From NCBI RefSeq assembly GCF_000820145.1, contig NZ_CDBW01000013.1, forward strand, positions 1 to 64,000: a stretch of DNA of 64,000 bases, in the 5' to 3' direction. This document shows positions 38,055 to 48,279 of the stretch, piece after piece. Source of the DNA: Aeromonas sobria (GTDB lineage Bacteria; Pseudomonadota; Gammaproteobacteria; Enterobacterales; Aeromonadaceae). Each line of letters opens with the position of its first letter. The stretch's first letter is position 1. The position numbers and the translations under genes are program-made. The notes under the pieces are model-generated. The model did no database searches and was not told where the DNA came from. It was given only the letters and a program-made list of their open reading frames with translations.

Positions 38055-39482
38055 TTACTTTTTCTTCTTGGCTTTGGCGTTCGGCAGGTCGGTGATGGAG
38101 CCTTCGAACACTTCGGCAGCCAGACCCACTGACTCGTGCAGAGTCGGGTGAGCGTGGATGGTCAGCGCGATATCTTCGGCGTCAGCACCCATCTCGATGG
38201 CCAGACCGATTTCACCCAGCAGTTCACCGCCGTTGGTACCGACGATGGCACCACCGATGACGCGGCCGCTCTCCTTGTCGAAGATCAGCTTGGTCATGCC
38301 GTCGGAGCAATCAGACGCAATGGCGCGACCAGACGCGGCCCACGGGAAGGTGGCCACTTCGAAATTCAGCCCTTGTTGCTTGGCTTCCTTCTCGGTCACA
38401 CCGACCCACGCCATCTCTGGCTCGGTATAGGCGATGGACGGGATCACTTTCGGGTCGAAGTAGTGCTTCTTGCCGGCGATAACTTCGGCGGCAACGTGGC
38501 CTTCGTGAACACCCTTGTGGGCCAGCATCGGCTGACCAACGATGTCACCGATGGCGTGGATGTGCGCCACGTTGGTACGCAGCTGCTTGTCCACCTCGAT
38601 GAAACCGCGCTCGGTCACGGTCACACCGGCCTTCTCGGCATCCATCAGCTTGCCGTTCGGTACACGGCCTACGGCAACCAGCACGTTGTCGTAACGTACC
38701 GGCTCGGCAGGGGCATGCTTGCCTTCGTAAGATACGTACAGGCCATCTTCACGGGCTTCAACTGCGGTGACCTTGGTCTCCAGCATGATGTTGAATTTCT
38801 TGGCCACGCGCTTGGTGTAGATCTTGACGATGTCTTTGTCGGCAGCCGGTACCAGCTGGTCAGCAAATTCCACTACGTCGATCTCGGAACCCAGCGAGGA
38901 GTAAACGGTACCCATCTCCAGACCTATGATGCCACCACCGATAACCAGCAGTTTACCGGGTACGGTTGTCAGCTCCAGCGCATCGGTAGAATCCCATACG
39001 CGGGGGTCATCATGGGGGATGAACGGCAACTTCACCGGACGGGAACCGGCGGCGATGATGGCGTTGTCGAAGGTGACAGTGGTCTTGCCATCTTCCCCGG
39101 TGACTTCAAGGGTATTCGGGCCGGTAAATTTACCAAAGCCGTTAACAACCTGAACTTTACGCATCTTGGCCATGCCAGCCAGACCGCCGGTCAGCTGGTT
39201 GATGACTTTTTCTTTCCACAGACGGACTTTGTCGATGTCGGTTTGCGGGGCACCGAAGATGATACCGTGTTCGGCCAGCGCCTTGGCCTCTTCAATCACT
39301 TTGGCAACGTGCAACAGCGCCTTGGAGGGAATACAACCCACGTTCAGGCAGACGCCACCCAGGGTGGAGTAACGCTCGACGATAACAGTATCCAGACCCA
39401 GGTCAGCCGCGCGGAAAGCAGCGGAATAACCGGCAGGGCCAGCACCCAGTACTACGACCTGAGTTTTGATTTCTTTACTCAT
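38055..39482 (-). CDS. lpdA: Dihydrolipoamide dehydrogenase (E3)
   Basis: 475 aa. It reoxidises lipoamide on E2 of pyruvate and 2-oxoglutarate dehydrogenases, passing electrons to NAD+ through FAD. Features: FAD motif GAGPAGYSAAF near 14, redox cysteines in GVCLNVGCIPSK near 45-50, NAD motif GGGIIGLEMG near 180, and the active base HAHPTLHE near 445. It reads nearly like the E. coli enzyme throughout. The second of two adjacent ATGs (39482) has better spacing from AGAGG. It follows aceF after 162 bases containing a terminator-like hairpin. Confidence 0.97.
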   Translation of the reverse strand: MSKEIKTQVVVLGAGPAGYSAAFRAADLGLDTVIVERYSTLGGVCLNVGCIPSKALLHVAKVIEEAKALAEHGIIFGAPQTDIDKVRLWKEKVINQLTGGLAGMAKMRKVQVVNGFGKFTGPNTLEVTGEDGKTTVTFDNAIIAAGSRPVKLPFIPHDDPRVWDSTDALELTTVPGKLLVIGGGIIGLEMGTVYSSLGSEIDVVEFADQLVPAADKDIVKIYTKRVAKKFNIMLETKVTAVEAREDGLYVSYEGKHAPAEPVRYDNVLVAVGRVPNGKLMDAEKAGVTVTERGFIEVDKQLRTNVAHIHAIGDIVGQPMLAHKGVHEGHVAAEVIAGKKHYFDPKVIPSIAYTEPEMAWVGVTEKEAKQQGLNFEVATFPWAASGRAIASDCSDGMTKLIFDKESGRVIGGAIVGTNGGELLGEIGLAIEMGADAEDIALTIHAHPTLHESVGLAAEVFEGSITDLPNAKAKKKK

Positions 39483-39615
39483 CATGACCTCTTTGTCGTT
39501 CTTATATCCCCGGACGGCGCAGTCTCAAGCCTACTTTTTACTTAAACAAGAGGGCGGCTGCGGCCGTGAAAAAACGGGGCAAGTTTACAATCCTGTTAAT
39601 GAAATGAGAAGTAAA

Positions 39616-39639
39616 AAGGGCAGGCTCTGGGCCCGCCCT
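39616..39639 (-). terminator. Terminator-like hairpin between aceF and lpd
   Basis: On the minus strand AGGGCGGGC pairs with GCCTGCCCT around CCAGA (one bulge or mismatch) and is followed by TTTTTAC, 6 bases after the aceF stop. It would reduce read-through into lpd, which usually also has its own promoter because other complexes share it. Confidence 0.65.
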
Positions 39640-39644
39640 CTCAC

Positions 39645-41531
39645 TTACAGGACCAGTCGACGAATGTCGGACAGCACGCCGTTCATGGTGGTGATGAAGC
39701 GAGCACCATCGGCACCATCGATCACGCGGTGGTCGTAGCTCAGAGCCAGCGGCAGCATCAGGCGCGGCGCGAACTCTTTACCGTTCCACTTCGGCTTCAT
39801 CTCGGACTTGGAGACACCGAGGATAGCCACTTCCGGCGCGTTGACGATCGGGGTAAAGCTGGTACCGCCGATGCCACCCAGGCTGGAGATGGTGAAGCAA
39901 CCGCCCTGCATGTCGGCAGCGGTCAGCTTGCCGGCACGGGCCTTCTTGGAGATCTCGGCCAGATCGCGCGACAGCTCCATGATGCCCTTCTTGTTAACAT
40001 CGCGCACCACCGGAACCACCAGACCGTTGGGGGTATCCACCGCCACACCGATGTGGATGTACTTCTTCATGATAATCCGGCTGCCATCTTCAGACAGGGA
40101 GCTGCAAAAACGCGGGTGCGCTTCCAGCGCCTTGGCGGCGGCTTTCAGGATGAACACCAGCGGGGTGATCTTCACGTCCGACTTCTGCTTCTCGAGCATC
40201 AGGTTCTGCTCTTTGCGGAACGCTTCCAGCTCGGTGGTATCAGCTTCGTCGAACTGGGTGACATGAGGGATCATGGCCCAGTTGCGGTGCAAGGCAGGAC
40301 CAGAGATCTTCTGGATCCGGGTCAGTTCGACCTCTTCCACTTCACCGAACTTGCTGAAATCGACCTTCGGCCACGGCAGAACGCTCATGCCGTTGCCAGT
40401 GCCTGTGCCAGCAGCAGGAGCAGATTCGGCGCGCTTGATGGCATCCTTCACATAGGCTTGCACGTCTTCTTTGACGATGCGGCCTTTGCGACCTGAACCT
40501 TTAACCTTGGCCAGATTGACACCGAACTCACGGGCCAGACGACGTACCGCCGGAGAGGCATGCACGTAAGCATCGTTGGCAACGAAATCGGTAGCGGCAG
40601 CAGCTTGGGCAACCGGTGCCGGAGCAGCGGCAACTGGTGCAGCAGCGACCGGAGCGGCAGCTTGTGCCACCGGGGCGGCGGCAGGAGCAGCGCCAGCCAC
40701 TTCGAAGACCATGATCAGGGAACCGGTGGAGACTTTGTCACCCGCCTTCACCTTGATCTCTTTAATGACACCGGCGAACGGCGCAGGCACTTCCATGGAG
40801 GCCTTGTCACCTTCAACCGCGATCAGGGACTGGTCAGCTTCAACCTTGTCACCCACGGCAACCATGATCTCGGTGACTTCCACTTCGTCGCCACCGATAT
40901 CCGGTACGTTGACCTCTTTGGCAGCGGCGGCAACCGGGGCAGCAGCCACGGGAGCGGCGGCTTGAGCCGGAGCAGCAACGGCAGCAGGCGCAGCGCCAGC
41001 CACTTCAAACACCATTACCAGGGAACCGGTAGAGACCTTGGCGCCAGTGGCAACCTTGATCTCGACCACGCGACCAGCGAACGGTGCAGGCACTTCCATG
41101 GAGGCCTTGTCACCTTCCACAGCAATGATGGACTGGTCAGCTTCAACCATGTCGCCCACGGCAATCATGATCTCGGTCACTTCGACTTCGTCATCACCGA
41201 TGTCCGGTACGTGTACATCTTTGCGCACGGCGGCGGCAGGAGCGGCGGCCGGTGCAGCAGCAACCGGGGCGGCAACTGCAGCAGGAGCGGCAGCCGCGCC
41301 CTCTGCTTCGAAGATCATGATCTGGGAACCGGTGGCAACCTTGTCGCCCACCTTGATCAGGATCTCTTTGACGATACCGGCGGCAGGGGCCGGGACTTCC
41401 ATGGAGGCTTTATCACCTTCCACAGCGATCAGGGACTGGTCGAGCTCGACCTTATCGCCCACGGCCACCATGATCTCGGTCACTTCCACTTCATCGGCGC
41501 CGATATCCGGCACCATAATCTGTTTGGACAT
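39645..41531 (-). CDS. aceF: Pyruvate dehydrogenase E2, dihydrolipoyl acetyltransferase
   Basis: 628 aa. Three tandem lipoyl domains (about 1-80, 108-185, 210-285), each with the lipoylation motif GDKAS, are joined by Ala/Pro-rich flexible linkers. A peripheral-subunit-binding domain (about 325-365, [13 protein letters not shown]) and the catalytic acetyltransferase domain (about 395-628) with its HRVIDGADG active site follow. E2 forms the core of the complex and passes acetyl groups to CoA. Three lipoyl domains is also the E. coli number. AAAGGAT-type ribosome site (AGAGGATAAAG) precedes the ATG. Confidence 0.97.
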   Translation of the reverse strand: MSKQIMVPDIGADEVEVTEIMVAVGDKVELDQSLIAVEGDKASMEVPAPAAGIVKEILIKVGDKVATGSQIMIFEAEGAAAAPAAVAAPVAAAPAAAPAAAVRKDVHVPDIGDDEVEVTEIMIAVGDMVEADQSIIAVEGDKASMEVPAPFAGRVVEIKVATGAKVSTGSLVMVFEVAGAAPAAVAAPAQAAAPVAAAPVAAAAKEVNVPDIGGDEVEVTEIMVAVGDKVEADQSLIAVEGDKASMEVPAPFAGVIKEIKVKAGDKVSTGSLIMVFEVAGAAPAAAPVAQAAAPVAAAPVAAAPAPVAQAAAATDFVANDAYVHASPAVRRLAREFGVNLAKVKGSGRKGRIVKEDVQAYVKDAIKRAESAPAAGTGTGNGMSVLPWPKVDFSKFGEVEEVELTRIQKISGPALHRNWAMIPHVTQFDEADTTELEAFRKEQNLMLEKQKSDVKITPLVFILKAAAKALEAHPRFCSSLSEDGSRIIMKKYIHIGVAVDTPNGLVVPVVRDVNKKGIMELSRDLAEISKKARAGKLTAADMQGGCFTISSLGGIGGTSFTPIVNAPEVAILGVSKSEMKPKWNGKEFAPRLMLPLALSYDHRVIDGADGARFITTMNGVLSDIRRLVL

Positions 41532-41618
41532 TGTGCTTTATCCTCTTGCGTGCATCCGCGTGACTGGCTGACCGCCCTCACGCGTATCGCGCGTTAACCG
41601 TTTACTGTAAACCTAGAT

Positions 41619-41647
41619 AGTGTCGCGCCGCAGTGCGGCGCGACACT
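41619..41647. other. Strong hairpin between aceE and aceF
   Basis: AGTGTCGCGCCGC and its complement form a perfect 13-bp stem with a 3-base loop, 8 bases after the aceE stop. No T-run follows on the minus strand, so it is unlikely to terminate. It could block 3' exonucleases or serve as a processing site that sets the E1:E2 ratio. Confidence 0.75.
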
Positions 41648-41655
41648 TGATCCTC

Positions 41656-44316
41656 TTACGCGTACAGCGGGTTGACCTTGTCGGCATCGATGCCGTACTT
41701 GGTGATGGCATCAGCCACAACCTGCTTGTCGATCTCGCCGCGCTTGGCCAGTTCGGTCAGGGCAGCAACCACCACGTAGAATTCGTTCACTTCGAAGTGA
41801 CGACGCAGGTTGGCGCGGCTGTCGGAACGGCCGTAACCGTCGGTACCCAACACACGGTAGTGCTCGGTCGGTACGAAGGCGCGAACCTGATCGGCGAAGG
41901 ACTTCATGTAGTCGGTCGCAGCGATGGTGGCTTCGGAACCCAGTACGGTAGCGATGTACGGTACGCGAGCCTCGGCGGTCGGGTGCAGCATGTTCCAGCG
42001 ATCCACGTCCTGACCGTCACGGGCCAGTTCGTTGAAGGAGGTGACGCTGAACACGTCGGAACCCACGCCGTACTCGCTCGCCAGGATCTGGGCGGCGGTG
42101 CGCACATGACCCAGGATGGAACCACAACCCAGCAGTTGAACCTTGCCCTTGCTGCCAGCAACGGTTTCCAGCTTGTAGATACCCTTGCGAATACCCTCTT
42201 CCGCGCCTTGCGGCATGGCTGGCATCGCATAGTTCTCGTTCAGGGTGGTGATGTAGTAGAAGACGTTCTCCGGCTTCTCACCGTACATGCGGCGCAGGCC
42301 GTCTTGTACGATCACCGCCACTTCATAGGCGTAGGACGGATCGTAGGAGACGCAGTTCGGGATGGTGTTGGCCAGGATGTGGCTGTGACCATCTTCGTGC
42401 TGCAGACCTTCGCCGTTGAGGGTGGTACGACCGGAGGTCGCGCCCAGCAGGAAGCCACGGGCTTGCTGGTCACCGGCTGCCCACGCCATATCGCCGACAC
42501 GCTGGAAGCCGAACATGGAGTAGTAGATGTAGAACGGGATCATCGGGCAGTCGTTGGTGCTGTAAGAGGTCGCAGCAGCCAGCCAGGAGGACATGGCGCC
42601 CAGCTCGTTGATACCGTCTTGCAGAACCTGACCCTGCTTGTCTTCCTTGTAGTAGGAGACGATGTCACGGTCTTGCGGGGTGTACTGCTGACCGTGCGGG
42701 CTGTAGATACCGATCTGGCGGAACAGACCTTCCATACCAAAGGTACGGGCTTCGTCAGCCAGGATCGGTACGATGCGCTTGCCGATGGACTTGTCTTTCA
42801 GCATCACGTTCAGGGAACGCACGAACGCCATGGTGGTGGAAATTTCGCGCGCCTGCTCACCCAGCAGCGGGCCGAAGGTTTCCAGCGCCGGGATTTCCAG
42901 CTTGGTGGTGCTCTCCTGCAGACGGGTCGGCACATAGCCTTTCAGGGCGGTGCGACGGTCGTGCAGGTATTTGTGCTCGGCAGAACCGGCTTCGATCTTC
43001 AGGTAAGGCAGATCGGCCAGCTGCTCGTCGGCCACCGGCAGGTTGAAGCGGTCACGCAGGTGACGCACGGAGTCCAGCTCCATCTTCTTGACCTGGTGAG
43101 CGATGTTCTTGCCTTCAGCCGCTTCACCCATGCCATAACCCTTGATGGTCTTGGCCAGAATAACGGTCGGCTTGCCCTTGGTCTGGGTCGCCTTGTTGAA
43201 CGCGGCGAACAGTTTGCGAGGATCGTGACCACCGCGGTTCAGGGTAAAGATCTCCTCGTCGGTCATGTCTTTGACCAGCGCGGCAGTTTCCGGGTAACGG
43301 TTGAAGAAGTTCTCGCGGATGTAGCCACCGTCGCGGGACTTCATGGTCTGGTAGTCACCGTCCACTGTTTCGTTCATCAGCTGGATCAGCTTGCCGGAAG
43401 TATCTTTCTTCAGCAGCTCATCCCACTTGCGACCCCAGATGACCTTGGTGACATCCCAACCGGCGCCAGCAAACAGGCCTTCCAGCTCGTTGATCACCTT
43501 GCCGTTACCGACCACAGGACCATCCAGACGCTGCAGGTTGCAGTTGACCACGAATACCAGGTTGTCGAGCTTTTCACGCACGGCAACGGTCAGGGCACCC
43601 TTGGCTTCCGGCTCGTCCATCTCGCCGTCACCCAGGAAGGCGTAAACGGTCTGCTCGGAGCAATCCTTGAGACCACGGTCGGTCAGGTACTTCAGGAAAC
43701 GCGCCTGATAGATGGCGGCGATAGGACCCAGACCCATAGAAACGGTCGGGAACTGCCAGAAGTCCGGCATCAGTTTCGGGTGCGGATAGGAAGGGATACC
43801 CTTGCCATCCACTTCCTGACGGAAGTTGTCCAGCTGTTCTGCGGTCAGACGACCTTCTGCAAAGGCGCGGGCATAGATGCCCGGGGAGATGTGACCCTGG
43901 AAGTAGACCAGGTCACCACCATCCTTCTCGCTGCGAGCGCGGAAGAAGTGGTTGAAGCAGACATCATAGATGGTCGCAGAAGAGGCGAAGGAAGACATGT
44001 GACCACCGAGGTCCAGATCTTTCTTGGAAGCGCGCAGCACGATCATCATGGCGTTCCAGCGGATGATGGCGCGAATGCGGCGTTCCATCTCCAGGTCGCC
44101 CGGGTAGTCCGGCTCATCGCTGGACGGGATGGTGTTGATGTAATCGCGATTTGCCTTGGCAGCCACGTCCACACCGCTTGCGCGGGCTTTCTCAGCAAGC
44201 TGTTCAAGAATGAACTGAGCGCGTTGCGGACCCTCTTCACGCAGCAAGGATTCCAGAGAGGCAAGCCACTCCAGCGTTTCTATCGGGTCCACATCGTTCT
44301 TCAGGATATCAGACAT
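41656..44316 (-). CDS. aceE: Pyruvate dehydrogenase E1 component
   Basis: 886 aa, the homodimeric E1 length (E. coli 887). It decarboxylates pyruvate with thiamine diphosphate and acetylates the lipoyl groups of AceF. The ThDP motif begins GDGEMDEPE near residue 230 and continues to a downstream NCNLQ; SFASSATIYDVCFNHFFR near 110 and HQVKKME-type loop residues are in place. Start at 44316 with an AGGAACC site. It lies 79 bases after pdhR on the same strand and 124 bases before aceF. Confidence 0.98.
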   Translation of the reverse strand: MSDILKNDVDPIETLEWLASLESLLREEGPQRAQFILEQLAEKARASGVDVAAKANRDYINTIPSSDEPDYPGDLEMERRIRAIIRWNAMMIVLRASKKDLDLGGHMSSFASSATIYDVCFNHFFRARSEKDGGDLVYFQGHISPGIYARAFAEGRLTAEQLDNFRQEVDGKGIPSYPHPKLMPDFWQFPTVSMGLGPIAAIYQARFLKYLTDRGLKDCSEQTVYAFLGDGEMDEPEAKGALTVAVREKLDNLVFVVNCNLQRLDGPVVGNGKVINELEGLFAGAGWDVTKVIWGRKWDELLKKDTSGKLIQLMNETVDGDYQTMKSRDGGYIRENFFNRYPETAALVKDMTDEEIFTLNRGGHDPRKLFAAFNKATQTKGKPTVILAKTIKGYGMGEAAEGKNIAHQVKKMELDSVRHLRDRFNLPVADEQLADLPYLKIEAGSAEHKYLHDRRTALKGYVPTRLQESTTKLEIPALETFGPLLGEQAREISTTMAFVRSLNVMLKDKSIGKRIVPILADEARTFGMEGLFRQIGIYSPHGQQYTPQDRDIVSYYKEDKQGQVLQDGINELGAMSSWLAAATSYSTNDCPMIPFYIYYSMFGFQRVGDMAWAAGDQQARGFLLGATSGRTTLNGEGLQHEDGHSHILANTIPNCVSYDPSYAYEVAVIVQDGLRRMYGEKPENVFYYITTLNENYAMPAMPQGAEEGIRKGIYKLETVAGSKGKVQLLGCGSILGHVRTAAQILASEYGVGSDVFSVTSFNELARDGQDVDRWNMLHPTAEARVPYIATVLGSEATIAATDYMKSFADQVRAFVPTEHYRVLGTDGYGRSDSRANLRRHFEVNEFYVVVAALTELAKRGEIDKQVVADAITKYGIDADKVNPLYA

Positions 44317-44395
44317 GGCTGGTTCCTATTTTGTTGTGATTGCACGGCATTGCGCGGCGAAGGGCGCAAACATTCGACAATAAAGCCTTGTGGGA

Positions 44396-45160
44396 TTAGT
44401 TTTCCTGCTGACGGATCCGACGCATGGATCGCTGGATCCGGGTCTCTTCCCTCTGCATATCCAACAAGGTGTCCTCGATAAAGGCCAGATGCTCATGACA
44501 AGCAGTTCTGGCCCGCTCCGGAGCCCCCGAAAGAATAGCCTCGATCAGATTCGCACGATGGCGACGGATCTTGGCTACCACTCCCGGGCGGCGATTCAAA
44601 ATTTCGTTATTTTGCAGAATGTTCTGCTCAAGCATCGGGCCCATCGCCCGCAGCAGGTGCAGCAGCACCACGTTGTGGGACGCCTCCGCCACCGCCAGAT
44701 AAAACTGGGTAACGGCAGCCGACTCGGCCACCAGCGAGCCCAGCTGGCCCGCCTCTTCAATGGTGATTTGCACCTGACGAATGCGCTCGAAATCAGACTC
44801 GGTCCCGCGCAACGCCGCATAGTAGGCACAGATGCCTTCCAGCGCGTGACGAAACTCCAGCAGGTCATACTGGGCTTCCGGGTGAGTACTGAGCAGTTCA
44901 AACAGCGGATCAGCGATCCCCTTGTTCAAGGCATTCTGCACATAAGTGCCGCCGCCCTGACGGCGATAAAGCAACCCGCGCGCTTCCAGCCGCTGAATGG
45001 CTTCGCGCAGGGAGGGGCGCGATACCTGAAACTGGATGGCGAGTTCCCGCTCGGGCAGCAATTTCTGCCCGGACTGCAGACTGCCTTCCAGAATCATCTG
45101 TTCCAGCTCGGCGACAATGGCGTCGGCCAACTTGGGTTGCGTAATCTTGCGATAGGGCAT
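44396..45160 (-). CDS. pdhR: Pyruvate dehydrogenase complex repressor PdhR
   Basis: 254 aa, GntR/FadR family. The N-terminal winged helix (about 8-75) contains [20 protein letters not shown], and the C-terminal FCD domain (about 95-235) binds the effector, pyruvate in E. coli. PdhR represses its own operon when pyruvate is low. A perfect ATTGGT-N3-ACCAAT palindrome lies 16 bases upstream of the start codon and a second one about 155 bases upstream, both consistent with self-regulation. First gene of pdhR-aceE-aceF-lpd. Confidence 0.96.
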   Translation of the reverse strand: MPYRKITQPKLADAIVAELEQMILEGSLQSGQKLLPERELAIQFQVSRPSLREAIQRLEARGLLYRRQGGGTYVQNALNKGIADPLFELLSTHPEAQYDLLEFRHALEGICAYYAALRGTESDFERIRQVQITIEEAGQLGSLVAESAAVTQFYLAVAEASHNVVLLHLLRAMGPMLEQNILQNNEILNRRPGVVAKIRRHRANLIEAILSGAPERARTACHEHLAFIEDTLLDMQREETRIQRSMRRIRQQEN

Positions 45161-45176
45161 GAGGCTACTTTGTTAA

Positions 45177-45191
45177 ATTGGTATTACCAAT
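45177..45191. promoter_or_regulatory. PdhR operator 1
   Basis: ATTGGTATTACCAAT is a perfect match to the PdhR consensus ATTGGTNNNACCAAT and sits in a longer 19-bp palindrome, 16 bases upstream of pdhR. Here it would block transcription start or early elongation of the operon. Confidence 0.88.
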
Positions 45192-45315
45192 TTCATGGAT
45201 GGGGCGAAAATTAGCAGAGGCCTTTTGAAAAGTCCACTCAAAAGATGATCTGAATCAAGAACCAACCCCACCACTTAAGGGGTAAAACGGGGTAAACATG
45301 ATTTAGCTCATAGAA

Positions 45316-45330
45316 ATTGGTCTGACCAAT
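45316..45330. promoter_or_regulatory. PdhR operator 2
   Basis: ATTGGTCTGACCAAT is a second perfect PdhR palindrome, 139 bp from the first (centre to centre) and about 100 bases beyond the ampD stop. Two sites at this distance would allow cooperative or looped repression. Confidence 0.8.
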
Positions 45331-45429
45331 AATTTTGATGGCGCTCACAGATAACATTTGAGCAACTGGCGGTGGCAATGGCCTGCCAGATCGGCAAGCC
45401 ATTGATTTTAAAATCTAAACTAAATTTTA

Positions 45430-46014
45430 TTATTTACTTTCAAGGTTGAGTAACTGGTGCAGATGATCCCACTGGAAACTGGCACCAGGATCCGTTTTGC
45501 GCCCCGGCGCTATGTCGCAATGACCGACAATTTTTTCGTGGGTGATGGCCGGATAACGGCCTGAGATGGCTCGGGTGAGCCCTGCCAGTGCCCGATACTG
45601 GGCCTTGGTATAGGGGGTCTCGTCGGTTCCTTCCAGCTCGATGCCGATGGAGAAGTCGTTGCACGCCTCCCGCCCCTGCCAGCTCGATGCCCCCGCATGC
45701 CAGGCGCGCGCGCCAAATGGCACATACTGCACCAGCTCACCATCACGACGGATCAGACAGTGGGCCGAGACCCGCAACTGATGGATAGCGGCAAAATAGG
45801 GGTGAGCGTCAGGGTCGAGCCGCCCCATAAAGAGATCGTCGATAAAGGGGCCGCCAAACTCCCCCGGTGGCAGGCTGATGCCATGCACCACCAGCAGGGA
45901 GATATCGTCCGGCGCGGCCCGTTCGTTGTGATGGGGAGAGGGCACCCGGCGCGCCTGCAGGCACCAGCCTGCGGCATCGATAGCAAAGTGAGGTTGCAAA
46001 GCGAGTTGAGTCAT
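45430..46014 (-). CDS. ampD: 1,6-anhydro-N-acetylmuramyl-L-alanine amidase AmpD
   Basis: 194 aa. It cuts the peptide from anhydromuropeptides in the cytoplasm during wall recycling; its loss induces AmpR-controlled beta-lactamases in relatives. Zinc ligands are His44 (VVHGIS), His165 and Asp175 (GHCDIAPGRKTD), with catalytic Glu127 in GIELEG. Length matches E. coli AmpD (183) with a short C-terminal extension. GAGTAG precedes the ATG. In E. coli ampE follows ampD; here the next gene on this strand is pdhR and no ampE is present. Confidence 0.95.
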   Translation of the reverse strand: MTQLALQPHFAIDAAGWCLQARRVPSPHHNERAAPDDISLLVVHGISLPPGEFGGPFIDDLFMGRLDPDAHPYFAAIHQLRVSAHCLIRRDGELVQYVPFGARAWHAGASSWQGREACNDFSIGIELEGTDETPYTKAQYRALAGLTRAISGRYPAITHEKIVGHCDIAPGRKTDPGASFQWDHLHQLLNLESK

Positions 46015-46144
46015 CGGCTACTCGATATGGCTGACAAATGGCGAAAAGAGGAAGATACGTGATAGGCAAGCCTGCACCAACTTGCTGAATCAACGGGAAA
46101 TTGTATGTTAGGCTGAGTCATCTTCCGCTCGATATGGATGGGCT

Positions 46145-46615
46145 ATGCAGCAAACGGCGCGCTGGTTGTGGTTACTGGCCTGGCTCTCTTTGATGGGCTT
46201 GCTGACCCTCTACTTCCACTCCCGCTCGCAACCGAGCGTTACCGCCAGCGGCGAGCTGCTGCTGCGGGCCGATCAGAGCGGCCACTATCGTCTGGAGGGT
46301 GCCATCAACGGCCAGCCGGTGCAACTGCTGCTCGATACCGGCGCCACCCGCGTCACCATCCCGCAGCAGGTTGCCGAGCGGCTCGGCCTGACCGCCCTGG
46401 GCAGCAGCCAGGTCAACACCGCAGCGGGGCAGATCCGCGTTGGTAACGGCACCATCGAAACGCTGGCGATGGGGCCATTGACCTTGTACGATCTGGCCAT
46501 CTTTATCAATCCGGCGGCAGACGGTGACGAAGTGCTGGTTGGCATGAACGCCCTCGGTCGGCTGGAGCTGGTTCAAAAGGAGCGGCAGTTGCTGCTCAGA
46601 CCCTTGCAGGAATAA
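46145..46615 (+). CDS. Membrane-anchored retropepsin-like aspartic protease
   Basis: 156 aa. One N-terminal membrane helix (about 5-22, WLWLLAWLSLMGLLTLYF) then a single clan AA domain with the catalytic LLLDTGATRVTIP near residue 60 and the conserved VGMNALGRLELVQ end near 135. It matches the TIGR02281-type family of small bacterial aspartyl proteases, which must dimerise to form an active site. The domain should face the periplasm. Substrates are unknown. It ends 3 bases before nadC, so the two are probably cotranscribed. Confidence 0.85.
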   Translation: MQQTARWLWLLAWLSLMGLLTLYFHSRSQPSVTASGELLLRADQSGHYRLEGAINGQPVQLLLDTGATRVTIPQQVAERLGLTALGSSQVNTAAGQIRVGNGTIETLAMGPLTLYDLAIFINPAADGDEVLVGMNALGRLELVQKERQLLLRPLQE

Positions 46616-47500
<885 letters not shown>

Positions 47501-47814
47501 GGCGAACCAGCGGAACTGAGCAAATACTCGACCTAACCGGATAAACAACTTGCAAAAGGCGCCATAGGCGCCTTTTCTTTATGCAGGATCCCGCAGCAAA
47601 GGAGTGTGATGATGGGCCTTCCCCAACCGCTAAAAAAGAGTCGATAGAAGCCGCTTATTTTATGATTTATATCATATTTTTGGTAAATGATAGAAAAGTG
47701 GTTAACAAAGAGCGCGATCTCTGTTGCCACCCTTGATAGCTCGGATAAGATACTGACGTGCGGACGATTTTCTACCGGCACTTCCCAGGAACCAAGGATA
47801 AAAGGATATTTTCC
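47501..47814. other. Intergenic region upstream of tapA, 314 bp
   Basis: After the nadC terminator the sequence becomes AT-rich. TATGAT and ATCATA form an inverted repeat around TTAT at 47661-47676; its TGAT-N4-ATCA core resembles an FNR half-site pair. A weak sigma-70 match (TTGCCA at 47724, TAAGAT at 47746, 16-base spacer) could drive tapA. I see no clear sigma-54 (GG-N10-GC) promoter, which many pilin genes use. Confidence 0.4.
47554..47576 (+). terminator. Terminator after nadC
   Basis: A 10-bp perfect stem (AAAAGGCGCC and complement) with a 3-base loop, followed by a C and a TTT run, 53 bases beyond nadC. Confidence 0.88.
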
Positions 47815-48279
47815 ATGAACAGCGAAATGAAGAAACAATCGGGTTTTACCCTTATTGAACTGATGATCGTGGTCGCGATCGTGGCCATTTTGGCGGCGGT
47901 AGCGCTGCCGGCGTATCAGAACTACACCAAAAAAGCCAAGATGACCGAAGTTGCAGCAGCGACCGGTACTTACAAAACTGCAATCGAAGTATGCTTTCAA
48001 ACTAAAGGCATTGGTTGCACTCTCGCCAATATTATTAGCGGAGCTGTCACTAAAGGAAATGTAACCACTTCTGTTTCTTATACCGGCTCTGACACCGCCT
48101 ATGGCATTTGGACTATTAGCTCTTATCCAACAGCAGACACCAACCTCCCGCCTCTCAAAGGCACTGCAACTGGCGATGTCTATAGACTCACTAGCTCGAC
48201 CGAAGCTGATGGCGCGGCTCTAACTTGGGTCGGTAGTTGCCCAACCGCTACAACTGCTGATTTCTGCCCAGCAAACTAA
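47815..48279 (+). CDS. tapA: Type IV pilin TapA (prepilin)
   Basis: 154 aa prepilin. A short charged leader ([10 protein letters not shown]) is cut before Phe, and the mature N-terminus [19 protein letters not shown] with Glu5 is the classical type IVa pilin helix. Four later cysteines (VCFQ, IGCTL, GSCP, FCPA) can form two disulfides, including a C-terminal D-loop. AGGA precedes the ATG at 47815; cleavage and methylation would be by TapD. The part coding for residues beyond about 45 is poorer in GC and in GC-ending codons than its neighbours, as expected of a diversifying or exchanged pilin head. Confidence 0.94.
   Translation: MNSEMKKQSGFTLIELMIVVAIVAILAAVALPAYQNYTKKAKMTEVAAATGTYKTAIEVCFQTKGIGCTLANIISGAVTKGNVTTSVSYTGSDTAYGIWTISSYPTADTNLPPLKGTATGDVYRLTSSTEADGAALTWVGSCPTATTADFCPAN

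Noticed and set aside
41225..41300. Alanine-rich repeats in aceF as a possible mobile or unusual repeat
   Set aside because: These are the normal Ala/Pro-rich flexible linkers between the three lipoyl domains of E2.
41620..44481. 953-codon plus-strand open frame
   Set aside because: Antisense shadow of aceE and part of pdhR.
47600..47814. Sigma-54 promoter for tapA
   Set aside because: No TGGCAC-N5-TTGC type element could be found; only a weak sigma-70-like match is present.
47533..48000. 155-codon minus-strand frame across the tapA promoter
   Set aside because: Runs antisense to the highly conserved pilin N-terminus and into the nadC terminator; no family match.
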